The notes under the pieces were generated by a model that saw nothing but the letters and a program-made list of their open reading frames with translations, did not search any database and was not told the DNA's origin. Shown here piece by piece: positions 22,621 to 34,576 of a stretch of DNA of 64,000 nt; the first letter of the stretch is position 1; each line of letters begins with the position of its first letter. Both the position numbers and the translations under genes were made by a program. Source of the stretch: Pyropia yezoensis (lineage: Eukaryota; Rhodophyta; Bangiophyceae; Bangiales; Bangiaceae). The stretch covers positions 24,599,346 to 24,663,345 of the forward strand of contig CM020618.1 of NCBI GenBank assembly GCA_009829735.1, in the 5' to 3' direction.

Positions 22621-23619
22621 ATGGCTGCCTGCCGCTCCCTCGTTGTGGCCGTTGCCGCCGTGACTGCCACCGCCGCCGTCGCGTCGTCGGTGTCAGCCGC
22701 GTCGGTAGCGCCGTCGGACCGGACGTTTGTGGTCATGCACAAGCCGGTGGTGGTGGCGCCGACGGCGACGGCGACGCGTGCGCCAACGCCCACGCCAACC
22801 CCCTGTCCTGTCACGTATGACTGCTCCACTACCCGCACCGTCGCCGCCCAGTGCCCGACGGTCGTCCGTCAGGCGGTGGCGTGCCACAGTAGCCGGGGCC
22901 ACAAGTGGGCCGTCCACGCGTTTGGGTCGTCCACCTGCTACGCCGACGTGATGGTGTCGCGTCCATGCAACAAGACGGTGACGGTATCGCGGACGTGCGT
23001 CAAGGCGTGTGCGACGCCGGTGCCGACGCCGTGCACGCGCAGCGTGGCGTGCAACAAGGTGGAGACGGTCACCGTGGACTGCTCGACGACGACGCCAGTG
23101 GTGGTGGCGTGCCCCAAGACGGCCGAGTATTTTGATGCGGCCGGCAAGCCGCTGGCCATCTGCCAGACGCTCAAGAAGACGGCCAAGACGTGCAACAGGG
23201 AGGTGGTGACGGCGGCCAAGTGCGTGGTTCCGTGTGCGACCGCCAGGTCGACGCGGGCGCCCCAGGCTACGCGGGCGTCCAAGGCGGTGGCGCCTAAGAC
23301 AGCGGGGGTGCAGAAGAAGGGGGTACTGGGGGTGCCGACCAAGACGTGGGTGAACCTGCTGAGCCAGGTCGTAACGGCCGTTGTCAACAAGAAGGGTGGG
23401 GTCGTGGTAGCGCCAACAGCGGCGCCTACGGCCGCTCCCACCGCCGCCACCACCGCCGCCCCGACCGCCTCGCCATCGCCGCCGCAGTCCGTGTCGGCCG
23501 GCAATGGGGGCAACGGCGGCAATGGTGGTGCTGGGCCCAATGGCGGCGACGGCGGCGCCGGCGGTGTGGGCGGCGACGCGGTGATTGACGCGTCGCCCGC
23601 CGCGCGGTTTGACTATTGA
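22621..23619 (+). CDS. Secreted Cys-rich, Thr/Pro-rich protein
   Basis: 332 aa from the ATG at 22621. A signal peptide (about 1-26, Ala/Val-rich core ending in AAS) is followed by a Thr/Pro stretch, then about 160 residues with some 20 Cys in a loosely repeated pattern of the type TV..C...V...C (for example KTVTVSRTCVKACATPVPTPC). A basic linker, a helical stretch with TKTWVNLLSQVVTAVV, an Ala/Pro/Thr repeat (about 260-290) and a Gly/Asn-rich tail complete it. There is no GPI-like hydrophobic end. The layout suggests an extracellular matrix or cell-wall protein, probably O-glycosylated and disulfide-rich. I do not recognise the family. A single exon with an internally consistent frame and a TGA stop. 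Confidence 0.78.
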   Translation: MAACRSLVVAVAAVTATAAVASSVSAASVAPSDRTFVVMHKPVVVAPTATATRAPTPTPTPCPVTYDCSTTRTVAAQCPTVVRQAVACHSSRGHKWAVHAFGSSTCYADVMVSRPCNKTVTVSRTCVKACATPVPTPCTRSVACNKVETVTVDCSTTTPVVVACPKTAEYFDAAGKPLAICQTLKKTAKTCNREVVTAAKCVVPCATARSTRAPQATRASKAVAPKTAGVQKKGVLGVPTKTWVNLLSQVVTAVVNKKGGVVVAPTAAPTAAPTAATTAAPTASPSPPQSVSAGNGGNGGNGGAGPNGGDGGAGGVGGDAVIDASPAARFDY

Positions 23620-23832
23620 GGTGTGCCATGCGCTGCCATCGGACTCTCTGCCCATGAGGCGGACCTGTGTGGTAACTTGACTATAAACGACACGTTCTGT
23701 GTGTCTCAGGCCTGTCTTTGTTTGTCGTCTGCGTGTGCGACCCTCTTGTGGATGCTGACCGCCCTCGGCCGGCCGTCAACCCTTAACTGGAAGGCGCCAC
23801 CCCGACGAAGACGCTGAGGCGGCCGGCAAGGT

Positions 23833-26800
23833 TCAGTCTTCAGCCATTCGACGAGGGATGGATTGGGGGCGCTGGTTGTGGCCGCCCGATGGAGTACACG
23901 GGAGACTTCCTATTGACCAGACGGGTGCGTCCCCGACCGCTGCCAGGAGGGAGGCCCCCACGGACAGGTCATCCCAATCACCGTTGCCGTCGTCGTCGTC
24001 GTCGTCGCCGCCGCCGGCGCCGCCGGCGCCACCGCTGCCGCCGCCGACACCACCGGCGCGCCGGCAGCTGCCCTCGCTGACCGAGTCTGCCGCTGGGGGT
24101 AGCGGCCGCGGCGGGACGCGGCGTGCCCCCCCGTGGGCGGCGGTGCCGACGACAACCGCCGCCGCCGCGGGAGGGTCCTCCTCCTCGCCATCATCATCAG
24201 TGGCGGCCGAGGAGGCGTCCGACGCCCCCTCGACGCCGACCCCCCCACCGCCGCCGCCACTGCCACCGCCACCACGGGCCGCATTGCAAGGGGAGGCGGT
24301 GACCGCACCACCAGTGGGGGTGGCATCGGCGTCCTACCCGGTCGCCGTCGCCGCGGCGGCGGCCGCCGCCTCGCATTCCCCCCTCCACTCGCACAGCTCA
24401 TCGGCCACCCACCCCGCGACGTCCCAGCCCGCCGCCACCGCCCGCCCCCCCGCCCTCCTCCGCCACCGCCCCCGCACCACCCGCGTGCGGTCGGCGGCCT
24501 GCACCCCGCCGCGCGGCGGCCGCCCACCACCCTCCACCACCGGGGCGGCGGCGCTCCCCCGCCCACCGACGCTACCCCCGCCCCCGCCACCGTGGCGGCA
24601 CGCTCGTTGTACGCCGCCAAGTGGGCGGCGCGGCCGAGGACGGCCGGCCGAGGACGGCCGCGCTGGCGGCTTCGCGCCGCGCGCCGCTCAGCGTCCACAC
24701 GGCGGCGGAGAGGACGGCGGCCACACGCGGCGTGCCGTCGGCGCCACCGCGTCAAGGGTGGTGGTGGTGGGGAGGACGGGGGCCGTTGTGGCGGCCTCGG
24801 GGGCGGGCCGCCGCCGCCGCTGCCGCCGCCGGTGAGGGAGCACCACCAGTGGCTGCGTGGTGGCCGCGACGAGGCCGGGTGGGAGACCCTGATGGGTGGC
24901 CACTGCCACAAAGTCTTCGTCGCCACCACCGCCGCCGCCGCCGCGGCTGCCGGAGGTGGGGGCGGCGCACAGCGTCTGTGCACACGATGGGGACAGGGCG
25001 TCGGCGTAGGCCACAAAGAGGGCGCGGAGACTGGCCCCGTTGGCCGCCCCGTCGCTGGGCGACGGCCGCGTGCCCGTCGCGGCCATCACCCACGTCGACA
25101 GCGCGTGGAGGGTGGCAGGGAGGGGGGGCGTCACCGACAGCGCACCCGCGCCCGCTGATACGCGCGGGGGGGCCCCGCCGCCCCCCTTGGCGTCGCCACC
25201 ACCACCGCCACCACCGTTGCCACCGCCGCATCACTCTCCGAGGAACAGGAGGAGGCGCCCCTCCCCCCTATCCTCGCCCCCCCCGGCACGTACGAAACCC
25301 GCCGGGCCGTGTCGCAAACCAAAGTAAACGATCCCGATGCGTCAGGGAGTCCCATCCCCCCGGGGAGTGACGCGGACCAGCTCCCCCCGCCTCCCCCCGG
25401 GTCCTCCCAGTCGCCGCGGCCGTCGTCACTCGCAAACGCGCCGTCCATGCGGAAGCGCCACAGATCGAGCCGGTCATCGTCATCGTCGTCATCATCGTCA
25501 CCTTCCGCCGAGTCGGCATCACACCCTTCCAGCCGCCGGTAGGGCGCGTCAAAGCCCCCGCCAATGGGCGCCCACTCACTCCCGCCGGCGCGGCAGCGTC
25601 AGCGTCCCCGCCCGCCGCCCCCCCCGCGTCCTCGTTATCATACTCCTGCTCATCTTCGTCGGGCCAGCCGTACGGGCTGCCGCCGCCGAACCCGCTGCCG
25701 CGTCTGCCACTGCCGCTCCCGTCGGTGCACAGCGACAGCGCCGACGCGTCCGCGCCGGCGGCGGCTGACGACCCATCCGCGGCGGTCGCCCACGCGGGCG
25801 CCTCCTCGAGGTGCCCCCACGCCACCCCCCCTTCGGTGGCCGCGGCCGCCCGCGCCGCCCGCCGCAGAGCACGGACCTCGGCCCACATGGCGGTGGCAGT
25901 CACCCCTCGGCACGTTGAAGCCACCGTGACTGCCCACGCGGCGCCAATCCCCCCCCGCACGAGCTCGCCCTCCCCCCCCGCGGCGGCGGCGGCACGACCC
26001 CTCCCTGCCCCTCCCCCCGCGGCCACGCCGGAAAGGGGCACCCCCACCGCCACCAGCCCGCCGGCGGCCACTCGCCAGGTGCACGCCCAGTTGCGCGCCG
26101 CCCGCCGGGGCTCAGCGCGTGGCCCCCTGGCGGGAGAACCTTCCCGCCAAGCCCCTCCGCACCAAGCGCGGCGGCCGTCTTTGCCAGCCGCACCCCAAAC
26201 GCGAGTCCCAGTCACCCCCCAGCTCCACGCCGCGCAAGGCCACGCCGGGAGGCCGTCCAGGGGGGTGCCCACCGCCGTCAGGGGCACCTCGCCGGCGGCC
26301 AGGGCGGTGCGCACCGCGCGGGTGGCGGTGAAGGCGGAGTCTACGCTGGCTGGGAGAAGGTGGGTGGGGATGAGCCGCAGCGGGTCGGCAAATAGGGGGA
26401 GCAGGCCGACGAGGAGGGCGGCCGCCATCGAAGCGGGGGAGCCCGCCCGCAACACGGGGGTGGGCCACCGGGAGCCCCGCAGCGCCAGCGCGTCGATGAC
26501 TTGAAGGAGGATGAGGGCGCGGCCGAGGAGTGCGCCGCGCGAGCCACCACCACCACCACGGCCTCCGCCGCCGCCGCCGCCGCCGCCGCCGGCAGGTAGG
26601 AGGCGGTGCAGGTAGGAGGCGTTCAGGTCTGCCGCGTTGGCCGCCTCCACCACCGCCGCCCAGCTGCCAGTGGCCGCCAGGTCCCCCACGGGCGCGTCGG
26701 GCGCGTCGAGGCCGGCGGGCGCCCCCCCCCCCACTCCCACCGCGGCGAGCGACAGGCGGAGCCACTCGACCTTCACATTGTGGGAATAGAGGTCCGCCAC

Positions 26801-27184
26801 ACCCGCCGCCTCTGCCCGGCGCACCACCCCCGCCCCCCCCCCACCGCCAAGCGCCGGCGACATCGCCGGTCCCCCCACCACCACCGCGACACGGCCGCCG
26901 AGGTCGGTGAGCCCCGGGCCCCCCCTCACGACGGCCACCGCTGCGGCGACGGCGCGGCGCCAGGCGCGCCCCGCCACCCACCCCCCCCCAACCGACGAGG
27001 GCCGGCCGCGCCTCGCGGAGGGTCCACCCCACCCCCGCCGCCGCGGCGGCCGGCGGCGGCAGCGTCGGCAACCGCCTGGGCGGGGGCGGTGGAGGCGGCG
27101 AGGGAGAGCAGCTTGGGCGGGGAGGTAGTGAGGGAGACGGCGGAGGGTGGCCGTGGTGCAAGGCGAGGGCGAAGAGGCAGCCAC
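23833..27184 (-). CDS. Unknown large Ala/Gly-rich protein gene, frame fragmented
   Basis: Protein-like, non-repetitive segments appear on the minus strand in changing frames. They include a hydrophobic/helical part (27000-26200, with DLYSHNVKVEWLRLSLAAVG and LLVGLLPLFADPLRLIPTHL), RLAKTAAALGAEGLGG (26190), an acidic stretch (25700-25600), CDTARRVSYVPGG (25300), ALSTWVMAATGTRPSPSDGA (25100) and GDWDDLSVGASLLAAVGDAP up to a TGA at 23833. The order suggests one gene of roughly 1000 codons interrupted by small introns, indels or homopolymer errors. I could not place splice sites. No ATG with normal context is seen at the 5' end, which abuts the neighbouring Crinkler-like gene at 27191. Function unknown. 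Antisense frames are Pro/Arg-rich shadows. Confidence 0.38.
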
Positions 27185-27190
27185 TAACGA

Positions 27191-29906
27191 TCATTCATAG
27201 TCATTCAGATTGAGCGCCTCATCCACGAGCCCGATGATTCGCCCCGCGCTAAACAGCATACGACCAAAGAGGAATGGCAGGTCGTCACGAGTCCGGATGA
27301 TAGCGCGCTCGGACCAGCTGCCGGCAGCAACCCTCTCGTCAGACTGGGTCAGCTCGCCGTCAACGACGTGCATGTAGCACGACCGAGAAAGCCAGTAGTC
27401 GTACCGCTCCTGACCCCCAATCAAGTCAACCAGCGTAGGCTCGAGCTCATGGAACTTCTCAAGACTGGTCGCTATGTTGACGCCAGGAAGTGCCGTAGCA
27501 CCACGCGTCTTGGACTGGACCAAAACCATCACGTAACCATCTCGAAGTCGCCCCGTAGATCTCGGACAGACTCGTAGAAAGAACACCCCGTCAAGGCGCA
27601 CAGTGTTGGGAGGAAGAAGATACACCACGTCCCACAAATCCTCCGCACTCTCCTTAGACAGCAGGTAATGCACAGTGTTCGGCGGCTCGCCAGCGCATGC
27701 CTTTCCGGTCATCCCCCAGACCCGCTTGTGCGGGTTCGCCGCGTTGACGCGCACCTCCTGCAGCACTGGATCGCTGCACACATAGGCGGACCTCTGACCC
27801 AACAGCTTGGCCACGGTAATGGAAGAGTGATCCTCCGGGTACCTGCAGCGTGCGAAGGAGTGGACGAGCTCCCCAACCGAGACAAACTTTTCCCACGCCG
27901 CACCAACGAGCTTCTTGCGCCGAGTCGCTGTCTCGTCGGGCGATTCCGTTACCTGGTCGATCGCCATAACACCAGGCTTCTCGATGTCCACCACGGTCAC
28001 GACATCTTGGAGCGCCTTCCATAACGGTGAAGGGCTGGTAGACTGGTCAAGACCGTGAATGAGCGACATGGCGGTCAAGTCAGGAACGAAGACCTTAGAG
28101 CCACCGGCCGTGACATAGCCCAGAGCACGAATATCTTCCCAATGAAGATCGATGTCCCGACGTGCAAGCGCCAACCGAAACGTCTCGCGCGCGTAGTCGG
28201 CGCGCTCCTGGTAAACTTGTTTCTCGGTCTTGACCTGCGGCAGGTGCGGATCGTCCGCGTTGGCGCCCCCGTCCTCGGTACCCGTGATGTGAGAATCGCT
28301 CGCGTTGGTGCCCTCGGCATCACGGGGCTGAAGCTTGTGCTGCTTGCCAGCATCGGCGACCCGGCCGTCGAGTGGCTGCTGCTGGCCCTGATCGCCCATG
28401 CCCGACGCAGGCAACGGGACAACACGCTCAGCCGCTTTCACTATGCGGGAAAGGATGAATGCCGCCAGTACCGCCTCACCCACTTCCACACTTACGGACC
28501 ATAGGTCTGTTGGCAGTGTAGCGCCACCATCCACCGCAGTACCTGCAGGACCTGTTGCACTGTAGGCTATCACCTGGCGGACCACGTCGAAGAAGTTCAG
28601 GACGCTGGCGCTTCCGATAGCAACCTCGGTGAGTACCGCCGTTCGCCAGGAAGTCCCGGACGCAAGCGCATATACCTCCGCACAATCTTCCGCCTTCATA
28701 CGCATCCGTACAGTTCCCATCAACACCATGAGCCGCCTGTCCAGGCCCTTCGGGTCCTCCTTCCTACGGCACAGAGCACTGTACATGCGCCCCACCAAAT
28801 CTCTGTGCCGTGGCGACTCAATCTGCGGCAGAAGCTCAACCGACCGCCCAGATACGGTCTTCTCCGCTAGCATCAGACCAGCCTCAAGCGACGTGAAGAC
28901 CGACACCCCACCTACGAGATCCGTCATGGCGCAAGTCTCGCTGCGGATGGGGTGCCTGATGTCCACCTTGAGCGCAGCGCAGATGCTAGCACCCACGGCG
29001 GAAGTCGCAAGGCAGTTAAGTTCATCCACCAGCACCACCACCTGGGATAGTGGCTCGCCCCGCGACGCCCTGCGTGTTATCAAGTCACCTCTGCCTTGAC
29101 ATTCGCCGCAGAAAACCGCTTCTCTTGAGGTCGACATAAAACTCCATCACAAAAGCGCCGAATGAGGCCTTCGGGTTGCGGCCATAGATGGCCAACTCGC
29201 TGTATAGCAGCCTCAAGTAAAAGGGTAGGTAGTAGCCGAGGGGATAAGCGACACAGGCGATCTCCTCAGGTCTCAGGGAAAAATCCTCATTGTAGGAAAC
29301 GCCGAGGATGACGGTGCCGCTCAATTCATTGCCAAACCCAGCAGCAGCGGCACATCCGAGCAAGGCCGCCTCAAGGAGGCGGTGGGTCTTCCCCCGGCCG
29401 GTGGAAGCCAGCAGGTAAAGCAGCGGCTTGCGCTGCAAAAGCGCGCTCGACTGGCTGGAGAAGGACGCTAGCTTGCAGAAATTGGCCCAAAACTCATACA
29501 CGCCCTCAACGCCGCCGGACACCTCATTGGTCGGCACGGGGTTGGGCTTGAAGAGATTGCGCCAGTCCGGAGGTACCTTGGTGCCGTCAGGGTCCAGTCC
29601 ACGCAGCGCCCTCAGCCGCTTCAGGAGGTCACGGACGGGGAAGCACCGGGAAGACTTCTGCTTGCTCCGCCGTCCTTGGCCGCCCCTAGAACGCCGACGC
29701 CCAGCTACCCCCTTACTGGCTCCCTGCGGCTGTTTGGCAGCCCTCTCGCCGCCGGCACTTGGTGGCGGCCTTCCAGCAGCTGTCCTGGGGCCACTCGCTT
29801 GAGGCTTCGCAGCACCCTCTCTGCGGGCGCTCGCATCCGACTGGGTACCGCTACTGTAGCCACCACGTTTAGGCTGACCGGCGCCTCCTTGACCCCACGG
29901 TTGCTT
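27191..29906 (-). CDS. Crinkler/RHS-like P-loop ATPase with restriction-type nuclease domain
   Basis: The frame is open from about 29906, starting with a basic, low-complexity linker (KQKSSRCFPVRDLLKRL). Next come a Walker A-like STGRGKTHRLLEA (about 29420-29385) and a GVSYNEDF ... FYLRLLYSEL block as in RHS/Crinkler ATPases. A one-base frame change at about 29137-29085 is followed by Walker B (VVVLVDELN, near 29030). The C-terminus has RLDGVFFL near 27590 and VLVQSK near 27515, a D...QxK pair matching the PD-(D/E)XK-type nuclease of this class, and ends in TGA at 27191. In other organisms such ATPase-nuclease proteins are secreted effectors or retroelement-associated factors. Here the role is unknown. 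A candidate upstream exon starts at ATG 30124 in another frame. The frame break may be an intron, an error or a mutation. GC is lower than in the neighbours. Confidence 0.62.
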
Positions 29907-30124
29907 TCATCAAGCGAGAGCCCGTCTCCATTGACCGGCTCCAGGTCTCCACGCAGGGCTCTTGGACTCTTCTTGAGCAGAGAGCTCGAGTCAACCGACA
30001 TGCGCACCGTCCGCTGCAGAACAGGCACGCCAAGAAAACCGGCGCGTCGACCGCCCAGTTCGTGCTCACGAACTGGCCCACTCCCGTCACATGTGAAAAG
30101 TGCCCCACAGTCCGTTCTCGCCAT

Positions 30125-30655
30125 TGTCGCGTATGGTCGCCGAGGGGGGGGGACATGGGAGAAGTGTGCATGACAAACAGCCCCCCCCGTGTGCGTTTGG
30201 GACGCAGCGACTGTATCCAATGCACATGCGTGATGCCGCAGATGATGGCATACGTAGTGGGTACAGTACACTCATCCCCAAGACCGTCCCTCCCCCCCGT
30301 CCCCCTCATCCCCCCCGGCCTCCTCGGCTCCTCCCTCACCCACGCATCCTCCGTACTCCCGTCGTGGCCGTATCATACGGCGACTGCATGATGCAGTCGC
30401 GAACTCCGGGCCGTCGCGCCAGATGCGCGCACAGGTGCCCAGACAGGACGACAGGTCCAGTGCTCATGCAGGTGCGTCGTGCCGCCCTGCCCAAACAATA
30501 TTATCTAAGCACGATGGCCCTGGCGCCCTTCCAAGGCGGTCCACCCCCCTGACCCCCAGGGGCCCTCCATCGCCCTCCACCCGTCCCTCCCCTCGGCTGG
30601 CCGTCCTCACCGCCCCATCCGCCGGCAGGCCCCCGACACTCTTCGGGCGCGTCTA
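30125..30655. other. Intergenic spacer
   Basis: Lies between the 5' end of the Crinkler-like gene and the 3' end of secreted protein copy 2. Rich in C-runs. No feature was recognised. Confidence 0.45.
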
Positions 30656-31610
30656 TTACGGCCCCCCCCGGAAGTGGCCGAACACGCACGTCACGTAGTT
30701 GTTGCCCGTCCAGTTCTGGTGTACCATGCAGCCAATGGCGTTGTAGTCACGGGAATAGATGGCCAGGCCTCCGGCGGTGGTGCTCTCCATCTCCTGGACC
30801 AGATTGTCGGCAATCACGTCGGGGGGACCCTCTGTGCGCAGCCGAAATGACACCGCCGTCGCATGTTTGGCGCGCCAGTCGATCAGATCCCTTTGGGTAA
30901 TGATCATGTCGCTCACCTTGCCGGCCGCCTCCATCTTGCGTGTGTGGCCCTCCGCGGCGTCCTGCAGCTTCCCAGCGGTGGCCAAAACGTAGTTGCCAGT
31001 GTTCATGCGGCGGTTGTTTATCACGCGGACCATGGCGTCTCCAATCTGGGGCGGAGAGGGACGGGGGGGATGAAGGGCAAGGGGCGGTCGGGGGATACGG
31101 TCAGGGAAGGGGGGAGGAAGGGGCGGGTGCCACAGCCAACCGAAGAAGGAAGTAGACGGTCTAGACAGACAGTGGTGGCATCCGGCGAGAAATTAGCAGT
31201 CAGCACATCAACCATCCTGGCGTAGACTCGGATCCACTCACCACGCCACCCCCAACACCCTCTCAGAGGCAACTGAGTATGGCACCAGGCCACCCTGCCC
31301 CTTGTTCACAAGCCGAACACCCAAAACGCACGAACAAAGACTTGGTCATTGCCTGGACGTGGTCGCCCTCGTCTACGGTCGCCCCCATCGGGCCGGGCTT
31401 GGTGCGCTCCGCGTCGTCCATCTCGACAAAGTCCGCCGCGCCCTTGATGCCGGCGCCCCGGCCACAGGGGCAGCAGCAGCCACCCGACTGTGCAGCCGCC
31501 GCCGCCGCCGTCGTTGCCGCATCCATGACAGCCAGCATGCCAACCACCACCACCAGGGCGGCGGTCCACGGCACGCGGCCGCTAAAGGCTGAGGCTGCCG
31601 TCCGTCCCAT
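30656..31610 (-). CDS. Secreted two-exon protein, copy 2 (CAP-like candidate)
   Basis: Exon 1 is 31610-31332 and exon 2 is 31045-30656. The phase-0 intron has donor GTGCGT and acceptor CCCCAG at exactly the same place as in the copy at 20020-20958. The product is 222 aa. A signal peptide (TAALVVVVGMLAVMDAA core) is followed by GGCCCPCGRGAG, the counterpart of GCHCPCGRG in copy 1, and a charged spacer ending MTKSLF at the splice site. Exon 2 begins IGDAMVRVINNRR and ends GCMVHQNWTGNNYVTCVFG, recalling the CAP signature 2 region. The sequences have diverged strongly except around the Cys motif, splice site and C-terminus, which argues for selection on both copies. A TATAAG box is 190 bp upstream. 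Confidence 0.8.
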
Positions 31611-31794
31611 TGTGGCGGCTAGAAACTGTGGCCCGGCACGTGTCGGTGGGAAGACTGGGGCGGGCTGATCAGGATGGTGCACCAAGCTGAGCGGGGATGC
31701 GGAAGGTGGTATCGGGTCTCGCTGGAGAGCACGGTGGGTGTATGAGCATGTGGCGGTACGTTCCCTTCCCGGCTGATTGTTCCTCTTGGCCTCA

Positions 31795-31800
31795 CTTATA
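31795..31800 (-). promoter_or_regulatory. Candidate TATA box of secreted protein copy 2
   Basis: The minus strand reads CGCTATAAGTGAGG, about 190 bp upstream of the ATG at 31610. Spacing is similar to the TATA box of copy 1 (235 bp). Confidence 0.45.
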
Positions 31801-34222
31801 GCGTCTTCTCAGCTCACTGCGGGCACAGCCCACGGTCAGGCTCCACTCATAAATGGTGCTCACGACCCCACCCCAGAGAACCGCCCCAGTGAAATGAGAA
31901 GCCAGCGGCATCGTCTGAAGGGCCGCACAGGGTTGGAAAATTCCACTTCTCTGAGTGCCGAGAAAGAGAGAAACGTCTATCTCTGTACGGAGCACCAGGT
32001 AGGCCTAAGCTCCCTCGCAGCACGACCAAGTGGGGGACAAGCAGCCCTGCATCCACGCTCCACCTGAATTTCTGTCGGACCACCCACTGCGCGTGATGAC
32101 CGTGACGCACAGCGGAAGGAGGCGGCGCGCAGTCTGCGCAGCGAAATGATTGGTAGCATGACGGTGCCAGCTGGCCCGCGCAGGGACGCGCGACGTCGAC
32201 ACCAGCACCTTGGCGATTGGCGGTGGCGCCGTCGGTCGTCAGTTCTGCTATATCTACATGGGGCAAGAGCGTAGGCGTCTAGTGCCCTAGAGCCATCGTT
32301 CCACCTGTTTCTGTGGCCGAGGCTGTCTGTCCTCCGCGGCCCTGCGAGAGCTTTGCCGAGACAGGGCAGCAGTGGGTGTTTGATCAGGACGACTGCTGAC
32401 CCGCTTCTATTCTTGATGATGCCACGTGCCGTCCCATTCACGGCCGGCTTGCCGACGAGCCACAATCGTGTAATTTTTTAGTTGAAAAATCAGCCAAGAA
32501 TGTCGGCATGACCGCCCGAAAAGACAACAGAAGTGGGATCACTCCGACGGCGAGCCAAGCAGATGGTCATGAAGAAGCACAACATCCGTTCCTCTTGCCT
32601 ACCCCGCCTACTGCCGTTATTGGATCGCCTTTTAACCTCCGTCGCCACCTCCTGGCATCGCTGCGGCCACCTTCGGGGCCTCCCTTCTCCACTTCTAGTT
32701 TTGCTTTTGGCGGCGTGTTGACGACTTCGCCGTGGACGACGGGGTACCCGTTTCAACGCCATTGGCTGCGGGGTCAAGGACACCCCCTATGGCGTCCACT
32801 ATCTGACGTGCGAGTCACCGGTGTGCGAACGTGATGAGCGCGCGCCCATTAGGGGTAGTCGGAGTGTTCCCGGGGGTGGAGAGCGATAGGCGACAATGTA
32901 GAGGGGGTTGCGGTATTGGCTGTGTGGGGCTTGAGCCGTCTCCTTCCGTCTCGAACAGATTCTGTTTGGGCAGGACGTCACACCACACCCGCATGTTGCC
33001 GGTCACGCACTGGAGGCTGCAAGCCGTCAGGTTGCCCCCCTCCCCTATCTGGCGGCTCGCCTGCTTGGGCATGCCTGGCCTTGGACACCGACCGCCCCCT
33101 CCCAGAGGTTGGCAGGGCCTTCGCACCACGACCACTCTAGCCGCCCATCGCACCGAGCGGTTAGACACGGCCAAGCCAAACGCGGCACTCCCCAACCGCT
33201 GCCGACGCACAGTGGTGGCCCCGTTTTCCATGGGCCGCCGCCGCTCCGTGCGCGTGCGGCGCCGTCCTCGCTCGCGACACAAGGAGAGTTTGTTGAGCTG
33301 TTCGCAAACCACGGGCACGCGGGGCACCAGGCGTACCCGCGGCGTGCTGTGCTCTGTCCGTTGGGATTGTGTTGGTGGACGGGGCTGCGCGTCTTTCCTC
33401 AAAGCAGAGGTGGAGGCCAAGCGCGGCTCAGCTCCATGCCAAACAGAAGAGGGGCGGTCAGAGGGCAGTGTCAGTCTGCGTGTCTGCGGCGGCGACCGCA
33501 TCCGTTCACGGTAGCCGGTGCGGCCAACCCCGTTCAGCGCGTCTCGCCGCTCTCAGGGTCAACGTGCGGGGCTGCGGGGGGGGGGAAGGGGGCGGGGGGC
33601 TGCGCCCGGTGGGTCGCCGCTTACATTCAAAACGAAAATGGGAACATGAAAATAGTAGATACGCAGAAGTAAAACCTGTCGGCTGTAATGCACACATGTA
33701 TTCCGTGTGGAATCCCGAAGGCCGCCACCTCATCTGGGAGGTGCGAAAAAGGGCCTTGTCAGAAACACGGCCGACGGAGCCACCAAGATTGCTGGTGCCA
33801 CTCATCGCTGCGCACCGCCGCGCGGGTGCTCCTCGGTGTGCGCGGCATCCGCTCCGTACATACATACATACCCCCCCCGCCTTGCCATGCTGCAGAGGGG
33901 GGTGCCCTCCTGCTTTTCTCATGTGCGTGTGGCTCCGACGCCCATTGCGCCTCTCATACGCGGCCCCACCGCACGCAGAAATGTGCTCCCGTGCGCTGTG
34001 CTATACGGGTGGAGCCCGGGGGGTGCCTGCAGCGCACCACCCCCCGCGCTCATTCGGCAGGGGACATGAAGACTGTGCGACCAGAGCGCTGTTCGGAGAG
34101 ATGGACACACGCGTGTGCGGCCCCGCACTCACTGGTCGTCGAGACACGACCCCTCTTTCTCTTCATCGGCGCTCGCGTCCGCGCCCCGCGCCACCCTAGG
34201 CACTGCCCAGCGTAGGGTGAGC
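31801..34222. other. Intergenic, no supported gene
   Basis: About 2.4 kb of lower-GC sequence. Small open frames on both strands have no domain, signal peptide or family resemblance that I recognise. It may be old transposon debris. Confidence 0.45.
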
Positions 34223-34240
34223 CCCATCCAGTAGTAGCAA

Positions 34241-34324
34241 GCTCCCGCCCGCCGCCCGATCTCGCCCACGCGCGCTGTGTTGCCGCCCGGTACCGCCATG
34301 GTGGAGACCAAGCGTTCCCTGTTT
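34241..34324 (+). pseudogene. Remnant of exon 1 of secreted protein copy 3
   Basis: The end reads ATGGTGGAGACCAAGCGTTC then CCTGTTT followed by GTGCGT, aligning with the exon 1 ends of copies 1 and 2 (MTFSQF and MTKSLF before the same donor). In this frame two adjacent TAG codons (34232-34237) lie just upstream, and no signal peptide or CPCGRG motif is found. Exon 1 has therefore decayed or been replaced. Confidence 0.55.
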
Positions 34325-34576
34325 GTGCGTTTCTCCGGCGGGTGGCCATGACGGCGACTTGAGGGTGGAGTAGACGGCACGTGCCGCGAGCGGGGGTGTA
34401 TGGGGGAAGCGGTGCCCGATGCGGTTGCTTGAGCGTGTTCCACCATTGACCACTGGCGCCCCACCACCCGCTCGCTGCCCGTGGCGCACCTCTTGCTATG
34501 ACTTCTGTGCATGGATGGGTGTGGTTTGCCTCGTTTCTCTTGCCCCTGGCCAACCCCTCCCCCCACCGCGGTGCAG

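Noticed and set aside
32815..33514. Overlapping 228- and 227-codon frames on opposite strands
   Set aside because: Neither has recognisable motifs and both have atypical Arg/Pro/Ser composition. Probably chance.
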